From NCBI GenBank assembly GCA_963759095.1, contig CAVWYF010000022.1, positions 81,234 through 145,233 on the forward strand: a DNA stretch of 64,000 nt. Direction: 5' to 3'. The notes beneath the pieces were generated by a model that worked only from the letters and a program-made list of their open reading frames with translations, did no database searches and was not told where the DNA came from. Each line of letters begins with the position of its first letter. The first letter of the stretch is position 1. Origin of the DNA: Anderseniella sp963759095 (lineage in GTDB: Bacteria; Pseudomonadota; Alphaproteobacteria; Rhizobiales; Aestuariivirgaceae). Below, piece by piece: positions 1 to 7,204 of the stretch. The position numbers and the translations under genes were made by a program.

Positions 1-41
1 CGTGATGCCTGCAGGTCCAGTACGAAGTCGATTGCGTCCAT
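1..41 (-). CDS. 5' end of an unidentified gene, cut by the window edge
   Basis: A minus-strand ATG at 41-39 is preceded by an AGGTG-type ribosome binding site and opens a frame that runs off the window with no stop (MDAIDFVLDLQAS). Only 13 residues are visible, so no family can be named. It is divergent from the DddQ-like gene, and about 190 bases between them could hold both promoters. Confidence 0.4.
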   Translation of the reverse strand, partial: MDAIDFVLDLQAS

Positions 42-230
42 GATTTCACCTGCCCCTGGTTATCCGAAGAGAACGGGGTGCCAGCATGGACCGGTTTCAA
101 TGATCTGAAAAGGTGCTGTCCATATCGGGCCGACGTTAATCTTGTTGGTGAATTTTACTGTCGGATAGGGGCTTGCACACGGTATCGGTTGTGTAAGAGC
201 ATTGGTTTTTGATGCGGGGGGAAACAGCAC

Positions 231-857
231 ATGACATCGCATGTCCACGACACGGCACAATGGCTGATCCGTGCAATCAGGTTGACGCTTAAGGCCAACA
301 ATGCCGGTGAAGATGGTGTTGATGAGGCTTTGGCGCGCCTTGCCCGGCAGGATACATCTGCCGCCGCCTTGACGACACCGTCCCCCAGGCGTTTACCCGC
401 ATGCCGGTTTCTGCCGGACGTGGTTGCCTCGACCCTGCTGGTTGCACCTGATGTTGCGGCGGCCCTGGCGGCAGTTGAAGAAGATCTGCACTGGACGCAG
501 AATCCCAATTACTCGAACGAGGCCATGGGCCAGCCCCATTACATGGACAATTACGCCTATGCCGAAATCATCGGGCCGAAGGGCGCTTATGCGGGCGATG
601 ATTTTCTGCTGGGACTGTTTCTGCTTGGGCCCGGTCTGAACTATCCCAACCACTCCCATCCAGCGCCGGAGCTGTACTGGATATTGTCGGGCGCGAGTGA
701 CTGGCGGGTGCGCGACGGAGAGTTTTCCCCGCGCGAACCGGGTGAAACCATCTGGCACGAGCCTTATGTGCCACATGCTACCAATGTCGGCCTGCAACCC
801 CTGCTGGCTGTCTATATATGGACGAAAGATGTGAAGCAGCGTGCTTTGCTGGTTTAG
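231..857 (+). CDS. dddQ: DddQ-type cupin DMSP lyase
   Basis: Predicted to cleave dimethylsulfoniopropionate into dimethyl sulfide and acrylate in the cytoplasm. The 208-residue length fits the DddQ family (about 200). The cupin core is at about residues 125-200. It holds H143, E147 and Y149 in the run NHSHPAPELYW, and H182 in VPHAT. This H-x3-E-x-Y spacing plus a His about 39 residues later matches the metal ligands described for DddQ (H125, E129, Y131, H163). There is no signal peptide. The gene stands alone on the plus strand, but a DddP-type lyase lies 1.5 kb away, so the locus seems to carry two unrelated enzymes for one reaction. DddL, DddW and DddK share the cupin fold, so the exact subfamily should be checked by phylogeny. 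Confidence 0.82.
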   Translation: MTSHVHDTAQWLIRAIRLTLKANNAGEDGVDEALARLARQDTSAAALTTPSPRRLPACRFLPDVVASTLLVAPDVAAALAAVEEDLHWTQNPNYSNEAMGQPHYMDNYAYAEIIGPKGAYAGDDFLLGLFLLGPGLNYPNHSHPAPELYWILSGASDWRVRDGEFSPREPGETIWHEPYVPHATNVGLQPLLAVYIWTKDVKQRALLV

Positions 858-870
858 GTCAGTTTGACGT

Positions 871-1069
871 CGCTCACGCCAGCAGCCTTCGGCTGCGCTC
901 CGCGGGGGCGCACTTCGTGCGACGGACGGTCGGCCTTGCCTCAGCACTTGCGTGCTTCGGAGCCGGAGTTGATCATTACGGTTGTTCAGGATCGGAGAAC
1001 GGCCCGCCGAAGGCGGATAAGCTGTTCGACCAATAAGAACCTGCAGCCGTCAGGCCGCTGGCGTGAGCG
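871..1069. repeat. MITE-like palindromic repeat, copy A
   Basis: A 199-base element starts CGCTCACGCCAGCAGCC and ends GGCGTGAGCG, so its ends are inverted copies. Much of it recurs at 1649-1963: the left 90 bases, and the internal block GGCCCGCCGAAGGCGGATAA. It contains GC-rich hairpins and no plausible gene. It follows the DddQ-like stop codon by 14 bases and could act as its terminator. Confidence 0.7.
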
Positions 1070-1279
1070 ATATAAAACAATCCTCTGATACAAACCCAAA
1101 CCTCTCTCAAAACCCCTTCCTCAACCTCGAAATCCACATGAACCGTACATGAACGCCAGGCTCAGGTTCGGTTCAGGGGCTTGCCACTAGATTGGGGACA
1201 GTTGATTTGAAGACCAGCTGCTCCGGCAACGGGGCGCCACACGAAACAAAAACTGAAAACCAGACTTAGGAGACGACCC

Positions 1280-1564
1280 ATGTTCAAGAAAACCGCCATC
1301 GCCGCCATTGCCGCCCTGACCATCGCTGCTGCATCGGCTTCACCTGCACAAGCCCTGTCCAAGAAGGGTGCCTTCTTCCTCGGCCTCGGCAGCGCTGCTG
1401 CCATCGGCATTGCATCTGCCCATGCCCATGGCGGATATTATGGTGATCGCGGCCATGGATATCGTGGTGGCCGTCATTACCGCCGTTCAGCGCGGCGCTG
1501 CGCCCGCCGGTTCGGCTGGCACACATTCCGCTGGGAGCGCTGCATGTACCGCCGCGGGTACTGA
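1280..1564 (+). CDS. Small secreted His/Arg/Gly-rich protein
   Basis: A 94-residue protein with a clear Sec signal peptide (MFKKTAIAAIAALTIAAAS, cleavage near SPAQA-L at about residue 26). The mature part has a Gly/Ala hydrophobic stretch, then a His/Gly/Tyr/Arg-rich tail. It ends in a two-cysteine segment (RRCARRFGW...ERCMYRRGY) that recalls BA14K-like small secreted proteins of rhizobia, though assignment to that family is not certain. Likely periplasmic or envelope associated. A TAGGAGACGACCC ribosome binding site precedes the ATG, and an ideal intrinsic terminator follows. Upstream, at about 1140-1185, lie several GTTC/GAAC repeats that may be an operator. Function unknown. Confidence 0.75.
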   Translation: MFKKTAIAAIAALTIAAASASPAQALSKKGAFFLGLGSAAAIGIASAHAHGGYYGDRGHGYRGGRHYRRSARRCARRFGWHTFRWERCMYRRGY

Positions 1565-1591
1565 TTAAAAGTTTACCAGATTTGAATGAAG

Positions 1592-1625
1592 ACACCGCCG
1601 GAGATTTCCGGCGGTGTTTTTGTGT
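1592..1625 (+). terminator. Rho-independent terminator of the small secreted protein gene
   Basis: A perfect 10-base stem, ACACCGCCGG / CCGGCGGTGT, with a short GATTT-type loop (1592-1617) is followed directly by a T-rich run (TTTTTGTGTTTTTG). Confidence 0.9.
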
Positions 1626-1648
1626 TTTTGTGTTGGTTTGTTTTATAT

Positions 1649-1850
1649 CGCTCACGCAAGCAGCCTTGCGGCTGCGCTCCGCGGGGGCGCACTTCGTGCG
1701 ACGGTCGGTCGGCCTTGCCTAAGCACGTTCCGTGCTTCGGAGGGAGTATATCAAATCAGTTGAGCTGAACTCTGGAACTAGGCCCGACGGGCCTCGGGCC
1801 AGTCAGGCCCGCCCTAGCGGAGCGCAGCCGCAAGGCTGCTTGCGTGAGCG
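1649..1850. repeat. MITE-like palindromic repeat, copy B
   Basis: A 202-base element whose 33-base ends (1649-1681 and 1818-1850) are perfect inverted repeats, beginning CGCTCACGCAAGCAGCCTTG. The flanks TTTTATAT and GGATAAAC partly extend the symmetry. The left half is near-identical to copy A. Perfect long terminal repeats with no coding content fit a non-autonomous element moved in trans. No transposase with matching ends is present in the window. Confidence 0.75.
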
Positions 1851-1963
1851 GGATAAACTAAACCCGTCCGACAGATGCTGTCAGAAGTTCATGCACGGAG
1901 AACGGCCCGCCGAAGGCGGATAAGCTGTTCGACCAACAAAAAGCCAGGCTGCTGGCGTGAGCG
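1851..1963. repeat. MITE-like repeat, partial copy C
   Basis: Directly adjoining copy B, this stretch repeats the right half of copy A: GGAGAACGGCCCGCCGAAGG, then GGATAAGCTGTTCGACCAA, and ends GGCTGCTGGCGTGAGCG. It looks like a fused or truncated second unit. It lies 18 bases beyond the 3' end of the next minus-strand gene. Confidence 0.65.
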
Positions 1964-1980
1964 AAATAAACCTAAACAAC

Positions 1981-2268
1981 CTAAATACGCACGGCCTCGA
2001 TACGAAAGCCTGCCTGTGCCATGGCTTGAGCTGCAGGATGGCGGCGCAATTGCTCGGCCATTTCCTTTGCAACGGAAAACGGCTGCCACTGAACCTCATG
2101 GTCCTCGCCGAACCAGACGTCCTCAATCCGCTCATCCAGGCCGTTGGCCCAGGCGGCAATCTTGCCGGCCTCGGTCAACAGAACAATGGCTGCGGGTGGT
2201 TCACTCAACTTGCGTCGGGACAACTCACGCTCACGCGACTTACGCTGAAAATCAATCACATCACTCAT
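1981..2268 (-). CDS. Conserved hypothetical small protein
   Basis: A 95-residue soluble protein starting MSDVIDFQRKSRERELSRRK, rich in Arg, Glu and Ala, with no membrane segment and no motif I recognise. The middle (PPAAIVLLTEAG) could be a strand-turn-helix. The ATG at 2268 is preferred over a TTG two codons upstream. It is a single gene between the MITE cluster and the dddP operon, separated from dddP by about 85 bases on the same strand, so it might be the last gene of that transcript. Function unknown. Confidence 0.55.
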   Translation of the reverse strand: MSDVIDFQRKSRERELSRRKLSEPPAAIVLLTEAGKIAAWANGLDERIEDVWFGEDHEVQWQPFSVAKEMAEQLRRHPAAQAMAQAGFRIEAVRI

Positions 2269-2352
2269 GGTCAAAGTGATGCTGCGAGTCGGGTTAACGC
2301 AAGGTTCTCAAAATCTTAAGCAAGCCTTACCAAGTGACTGTTTTGGAACAGT

Positions 2353-3606
2353 TTAAACGTCCTCCCACGGAAATGTATCAAGCACCTCGACGCCATCTGG
2401 CGTGACCACCACCTGGGTCTCGAGCTTGACGCATTCCTTGCCGCCTTTCTCGCCAATCAGACTTTCAACGCAAATCACGCTGTTTTCCTCAAAAGTGAAG
2501 TCATAGGCTCTGTCAAAGTCCGGATGCAGTGGCAAAGACGGATACTCGTCGCACAGGCCGACGCCGTGCAAGGCAACGGAATAGCGGCATGGCTGATACT
2601 TCTCGGGGATCTGCCAGGATTTCTCGTTGAACTCCCGCGAAGTCATGCCGGCCTTTAGAATTGAGCAGTTGTGCTCGATCTGTTCAAGCGCGGCTGAGTA
2701 CAATTCATGTTGCTTGGCATCGAACTTGGTATGCCCGATGGTCCAGGTGCGTGAAATGTCGGCACAGTATCCGTAAGGCCCGATCAGGTCGGTATCAAAG
2801 GCGATAATGTCACCTTCGCTGGCGACAAAATCCGACGCTTCGGAGAACCACGGATTGGAGTGCTCGCCGATGGTGAGCAGGCGGGTTTCGATCCACTCGC
2901 CGCCGGAGCGGATATTTTCATAATGCAGCTCCGCCCAGATTTCCTGCTCGGTCTTGCCTGGAAGCGAGTTTTCCCAGATGCGCGCCATGCCAGCCTCGCA
3001 AACACGGATCGTCCACTTCATCAGTTCAATTTCGTCCGCCGACTTTATCTCGCGGGCCAGTTCCGTCAGTTCCTGGCCTTCGACGATGGTGACGCCGCGT
3101 TCTGCCAGGGCGAATGTGCCCATCGGCTCAAGCTTGTCGACGGCAAGGCGCATATTGCCGCCGCCATGGGTTTTCAGTTCGTCCACCACCTCATCTGCCC
3201 ATGCGTTGACGCGTTCATCCAGGCGGTTGCCGGAAGAGAAGTAAAACCAGCTTTTGGCGGGCCGGATGTCACGCACGGTTGCAAGGCCATCCGCCAGGTG
3301 TTCCGAGTTATGGTATTCGAAATTGATCGAATGGCTGTCGGCAAACAGCATGGCGTAGTGAAACGGATTGTGCGTGCCCCACAACTGCATGTTGGACAGA
3401 TCGAACGTGTAGCGGATGTTGAGCGGATCATACATCAAGATGGCTGCGCAATCGTGCTTGATCACCTGATCCAGCATGCGCTGGCGGCGATAGTCGCGCG
3501 CCTTGACCAGTACCGAGTGCGGCACCGGCGAGCGCATCGGCTTGTCCTTTCCCTCAGGGTTGAAGTAGGATTTTTTGCGGTCGTCGCTGAACACGGCATC
3601 AAGCAT
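2353..3606 (-). CDS. dddP: DMSP lyase DddP (M24 metallopeptidase fold)
   Basis: Predicted to cleave DMSP to dimethyl sulfide plus acrylate using a two-metal M24 (creatinase/prolidase) site. The 417-residue protein has the creatinase-type N-terminal domain (about 30-185) and pita-bread domain (about 190-417). Metal ligands are D271, D273 (FDTDL), D283 (ADISRTW), H347, E381 and E396. Y342 and D353, in YSVALHGVGLCDEYP, fall where DddP has Tyr366 and the catalytic Asp377. All of these match at an almost constant offset of 24-25 residues, which separates it from ordinary Xaa-Pro peptidases. The start has an AGGAGGAAG ribosome binding site. It is the last gene of a minus-strand operon with an enolase-superfamily enzyme and two FAD-GcvT proteins. 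Confidence 0.88.
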   Translation of the reverse strand: MLDAVFSDDRKKSYFNPEGKDKPMRSPVPHSVLVKARDYRRQRMLDQVIKHDCAAILMYDPLNIRYTFDLSNMQLWGTHNPFHYAMLFADSHSINFEYHNSEHLADGLATVRDIRPAKSWFYFSSGNRLDERVNAWADEVVDELKTHGGGNMRLAVDKLEPMGTFALAERGVTIVEGQELTELAREIKSADEIELMKWTIRVCEAGMARIWENSLPGKTEQEIWAELHYENIRSGGEWIETRLLTIGEHSNPWFSEASDFVASEGDIIAFDTDLIGPYGYCADISRTWTIGHTKFDAKQHELYSAALEQIEHNCSILKAGMTSREFNEKSWQIPEKYQPCRYSVALHGVGLCDEYPSLPLHPDFDRAYDFTFEENSVICVESLIGEKGGKECVKLETQVVVTPDGVEVLDTFPWEDV

Positions 3607-3632
3607 GGCGCTTCCTCCTGGTTGGATGCTGT

Positions 3633-4739
3633 TTACGCTGCAAACTCACTTACCTGATATGTGGCCTTGTCGAGCCAGGCCGGACTGATTTCAACACCCC
3701 ATCCCGGCGCATCTGTAACCGTCGCCTTGCCATCGGTGATGGTGTAGGGATCTTCGACAAACAGGCCGTCCTGCCAGGGATAGTAATCGTCTCCCTCAAT
3801 CGAGAACTCCAGATACTTTCCGGCATTGGGAATAGCGCGCAGCAGGTGCATGGTGCACAAGGTGACCAGCGACAGGTTTGCGCAATGCGGCGTGCAGGGC
3901 AGGCCGGCATCCGCCGCCATTTGAGCCACGCGCAGCGTTCGTATCATGCCGCCCATATACATGACATCCGGCTGCACGACGTCGACCGCACGCATGTCTA
4001 TTGTGTGTCGCCACCATGACAGGTCGCAATCCTGCTCGCCGCCAGTGACATCAATCCCAAGCGCATCGGTGACCTGCTTGGTCTGTGCGGGTTCCCAATA
4101 GGGACACGGCTCTTCAAAATGTGAAACGCCTTCGGCTTCCAGCAGTTGACCCACCTCGATGGCGCGTGCCGGCGAAAACCCGGAATTACCGTCAACCAGC
4201 TTGGCCGCATCGTCGCCCAGCGCCTTGCACACCACAGGCACAATGGCCTCTGTCCGGCCCGGCCATTCATCCACATCGCGGCCGCACTCGGCACCGACGC
4301 GAAACTTGAACGCGTCAAAGCCGAACTGATCGCGCAGTTTGACGAACCGGGCAGCTTCGTCTTCCGGTGTGATGTCACGTTTCATCGACGACGCGTAGGC
4401 CCGCATAGGTCCTGGCGTACCGCCAAGCAACTCGGCAACCGGCTTGCCTTCCACACGGCCACGCAGGTCCCACAGGGCCGTGTCCAATCCGGCCATGGCG
4501 CGGCGCAGGTAGGAGCCTGGAAACTTGTGCTCACGCTCGGTGATACGGTCGAGCAGGTCATCAAAATCGTAAGCGTCTTGGCCAAGCGCATAAGGCGCCA
4601 CCTGGCGATGGAATATTTGCGCGGTAATATCGGAATGGTAGGTCGACACCTGGCCCCAGCCGGTGTCGCCGGTATCAGCGGTGACCCGCACAAAGCCGAC
4701 GAACTCGTTGGCAAAGGTCTCCAGTTTTCTTATTTTCAT
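3633..4739 (-). CDS. Enolase-superfamily enzyme, mandelate racemase/dehydratase type
   Basis: A 368-residue cytoplasmic enzyme with an N-terminal capping domain (about 1-115) and a TIM barrel (about 120-350). Mg ligands are D183 (LVDGNSG), E209 (HFEEPCPYW) and E235 (TGGEQD). Acid/base candidates are K145 in AFKFRVG (a K-x-R motif) and H285 in TPHCANLS with D258, which points to the mandelate racemase subgroup. The substrate is not readable from sequence: sugar-acid dehydratase or betaine epimerase are both possible. It lies 26 bases upstream of dddP and 9 bases after the FAD-GcvT gene, so it is co-transcribed. A proline-betaine-type epimerase (HpbD) is a known enolase-superfamily member linked to N-demethylases, which is suggestive only. 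Confidence 0.75.
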   Translation of the reverse strand: MKIRKLETFANEFVGFVRVTADTGDTGWGQVSTYHSDITAQIFHRQVAPYALGQDAYDFDDLLDRITEREHKFPGSYLRRAMAGLDTALWDLRGRVEGKPVAELLGGTPGPMRAYASSMKRDITPEDEAARFVKLRDQFGFDAFKFRVGAECGRDVDEWPGRTEAIVPVVCKALGDDAAKLVDGNSGFSPARAIEVGQLLEAEGVSHFEEPCPYWEPAQTKQVTDALGIDVTGGEQDCDLSWWRHTIDMRAVDVVQPDVMYMGGMIRTLRVAQMAADAGLPCTPHCANLSLVTLCTMHLLRAIPNAGKYLEFSIEGDDYYPWQDGLFVEDPYTITDGKATVTDAPGWGVEISPAWLDKATYQVSEFAA

Positions 4740-4748
4740 GATCTGGAA

Positions 4749-7178
4749 TTACCCTCTCATCCGTTCACCGGCAGGATCAAATAGTGGTTCATGCTGGATA
4801 CGGGCAGGGCGCATCTCGCCCATGATCTCGATCTCAAACCCCGACGTCTCAGTGGTCAGGTGTTTGGGAATGTAGCCTTGCGCCAGCGATGCATCGACGA
4901 AGTGGCCATAACCACCGGAGGTCACCCAGCCGACAACTTCACCATTATGGGAAATCGGTTCGTCTCCAATGACATCGGCATCATTTGCGTCCACCACAAA
5001 AGTCACACGTGCCAGCTTGCCGGCACCGTCATGTTCTGCCTGTGCCTTGTCACGACCGATGAAATCGTTCTTGGTCAGGTCAACAAAACGATCCATGCCG
5101 GCTTCATATGGCCCGTAGATCGGCCGCAGCTCGCGATACCAGGTCGGGAAATTCTTCTCCAGCCGCATGGTCAGCAGCGCGCGCATGCCGAAATTGACGA
5201 TGCCGTGGGCTTCACCCGCTTTCATGATTGCCGAGTAAAGACGGCGCTCATATTCCGGCTTCACCCAGATTTCATAGCCCAGGTCACCGGTATAGGTCAT
5301 GCGGTTGACTTTGGCCGGGACGTTTGCAACGTCGATCTCGCGATAGTCCATGAACCGGAACCCGGCATTGGACACATCCTCATCGGTGAGCGCTGCCAGC
5401 ACGTCACGTGATCTCGGGCCTGCAATGGACAGCCCTACCAAGCCAAGATCGATACGCTCAACACGCACTGAGTGATCATCCGGCAAGTGCTTGTCAAACC
5501 AGCGCATGTGATAGACCTGCGCCGGGGCCGAGCCCCACATCATGAACCGGTCATCTGCCGCCTTGGCGATGGTGAAATCACCGATCAGCTTGCCCTGCTC
5601 GTTCAGCATCGACGTCAGGCAAATCCGTCCGGTGCGCGGCATCTTGTTGGTCATCAGGTGTGACAGGTAGCTTTCAGCACCCGGCCCGGTGAATTCATAC
5701 TTGGCGAAATTGGCAATCTCGGTGATGCCGACACGCTCACGCGTACCGAGCACCTCGGCTTTTACATGGGCGAAATCGTTGGAGCGGCGGAACGAAAAAA
5801 TGTCGACAGGCTCGACGGCCTCAGGTGCAAACCACAGAGGGACCTCAAGCCCCCAATTGTCTCCCATGACGGCGCCCTGGCTCAACATGGTGTCATACAA
5901 CGGCGTGGTCTGGTGCGGACGCGCTGCCGGGCGCTCCTCGTTCGGGTAGCGGATGGAAAACCGCTTGGAGTAATTTTCGCGCACCTTTTCATTGGTATAG
6001 CTGCGGGTTGCCCAGTCGCCGTAACGTGCCACGTCCATGGCCCAGATATCGCCGCCCGGATCACCGTTCACCATCCAGTTGGCCAGTGTCAGGCCGACAC
6101 CGCCGCCCTGGCTGAAACCGGCCATGACCCCGCAGGCACACCAGTAGTTCGACAGTCCCTGCACCGGTCCCACCAGCGGGTTGCCGTCAGGGGCGAAGGT
6201 GAACGGGCCATTGACCACATTCTTTATGCCTGCCTCGCCCATGGCCGGGTAGCTTTCGAAGGTTTTCTCCAGTGACGGCGTGATGCGGTCCAGGTCCGGT
6301 GGCAAAAGCTCGGCTGCAAAATCCCACGGCGTATCTTTCGGCGACCAGGGCCGGCAGTCCTGCTCATAGGTGCCCAGCAACATGCCGGAGCGTTCCTGGC
6401 GCATGTAGATCTCTGCACCGAAGTCGGCAATCATCGGCATGTCCGCGCCGTGTTCTTCCTTGTAGGCGATCACGTCGGGCATGTCGTCGGTGACGAGATA
6501 CATGTGTTCCATGGCCAGCACCGGCAGTTCGATGCCCACCATGCGGCCAACTTCACGCGCCCACAGCCCACCGCAATTTATCACGTGCTCGCAACTGATG
6601 GTGCCTTTTTCGCTCACCACATCCCAGCCGCCGTCGGAGCGCGGGTTCAGTTCGACAACCCGGTTTTCCAACACGATCTCGGCACCCTGCAGGCGGGCTG
6701 ATTTGGCGTAGGCATGAGTGGTGCCGGACGGGTCGAGATTGCCTTCCGCTGAATCCCACATGGCGCCGGTGAACTTGGCATCGTCCAGCAACGGCATACG
6801 CTGCTTTGCTTCTGCGGGAGTAAGCAGTTCGGTTTCAAGCCCGAGATAGGCTGACCTTGCATGGGCCATCCTGAGCCAGTCCATGCGCTCTTCGGTGTCG
6901 GCCATGAGCATTCCGCCACATCGGTGCAGGCCGCACGACTGGCCGGAAATCCGTTCCAGTTCATCATAAAGCTCAATGGTGTAGGCCTGCAGTTTTGCGA
7001 CGTTCGGGTCGCCGTTCAGGGTGAGAAACCCGCCTGCTGCATGCCATGTCGAACCGGATGTCAGTTGCGACCGTTCGATCAGCAGCACATCGCTCCATCC
7101 CGCCTTGGTCAGGTGATACAGCACAGAGCATCCAACCACGCCGCCGCCAATGACTATGGCCCTGTAATGCGATTTCAT
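4749..7178 (-). CDS. FAD-dependent oxidoreductase / GcvT fusion, dimethylglycine dehydrogenase-like
   Basis: An 809-residue two-part enzyme. Residues 7-400 are a DAO-type FAD domain with GGGVVG at 11-16 and GSTWHAAGG, whose H46 is the position that carries covalent FAD in dimethylglycine and sarcosine dehydrogenases. Residues about 430-800 are a GcvT aminomethyltransferase domain, which in this family passes the methyl carbon to tetrahydrofolate. The substrate is probably an N-methylated amine such as dimethylglycine, sarcosine or another betaine product. It is the second of two tandem paralogues in the operon that ends with dddP. There is a 26-base gap to the upstream gene and 9 bases to the downstream one. 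The exact substrate is unknown. Confidence 0.8.
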   Translation of the reverse strand: MKSHYRAIVIGGGVVGCSVLYHLTKAGWSDVLLIERSQLTSGSTWHAAGGFLTLNGDPNVAKLQAYTIELYDELERISGQSCGLHRCGGMLMADTEERMDWLRMAHARSAYLGLETELLTPAEAKQRMPLLDDAKFTGAMWDSAEGNLDPSGTTHAYAKSARLQGAEIVLENRVVELNPRSDGGWDVVSEKGTISCEHVINCGGLWAREVGRMVGIELPVLAMEHMYLVTDDMPDVIAYKEEHGADMPMIADFGAEIYMRQERSGMLLGTYEQDCRPWSPKDTPWDFAAELLPPDLDRITPSLEKTFESYPAMGEAGIKNVVNGPFTFAPDGNPLVGPVQGLSNYWCACGVMAGFSQGGGVGLTLANWMVNGDPGGDIWAMDVARYGDWATRSYTNEKVRENYSKRFSIRYPNEERPAARPHQTTPLYDTMLSQGAVMGDNWGLEVPLWFAPEAVEPVDIFSFRRSNDFAHVKAEVLGTRERVGITEIANFAKYEFTGPGAESYLSHLMTNKMPRTGRICLTSMLNEQGKLIGDFTIAKAADDRFMMWGSAPAQVYHMRWFDKHLPDDHSVRVERIDLGLVGLSIAGPRSRDVLAALTDEDVSNAGFRFMDYREIDVANVPAKVNRMTYTGDLGYEIWVKPEYERRLYSAIMKAGEAHGIVNFGMRALLTMRLEKNFPTWYRELRPIYGPYEAGMDRFVDLTKNDFIGRDKAQAEHDGAGKLARVTFVVDANDADVIGDEPISHNGEVVGWVTSGGYGHFVDASLAQGYIPKHLTTETSGFEIEIMGEMRPARIQHEPLFDPAGERMRG

Positions 7179-7204
7179 TGGCGGCTCCCGAACTGTTAGA
7201 GGGC

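Noticed and set aside
393..947. Minus-strand open frame of 184 codons
   Set aside because: It is antisense to the DddQ-like gene and runs into the MITE. No ribosome binding site or recognisable domain.
2860..3657. Plus-strand open frame of 265 codons
   Set aside because: It lies wholly opposite dddP. Its composition mirrors that gene and no family is evident.
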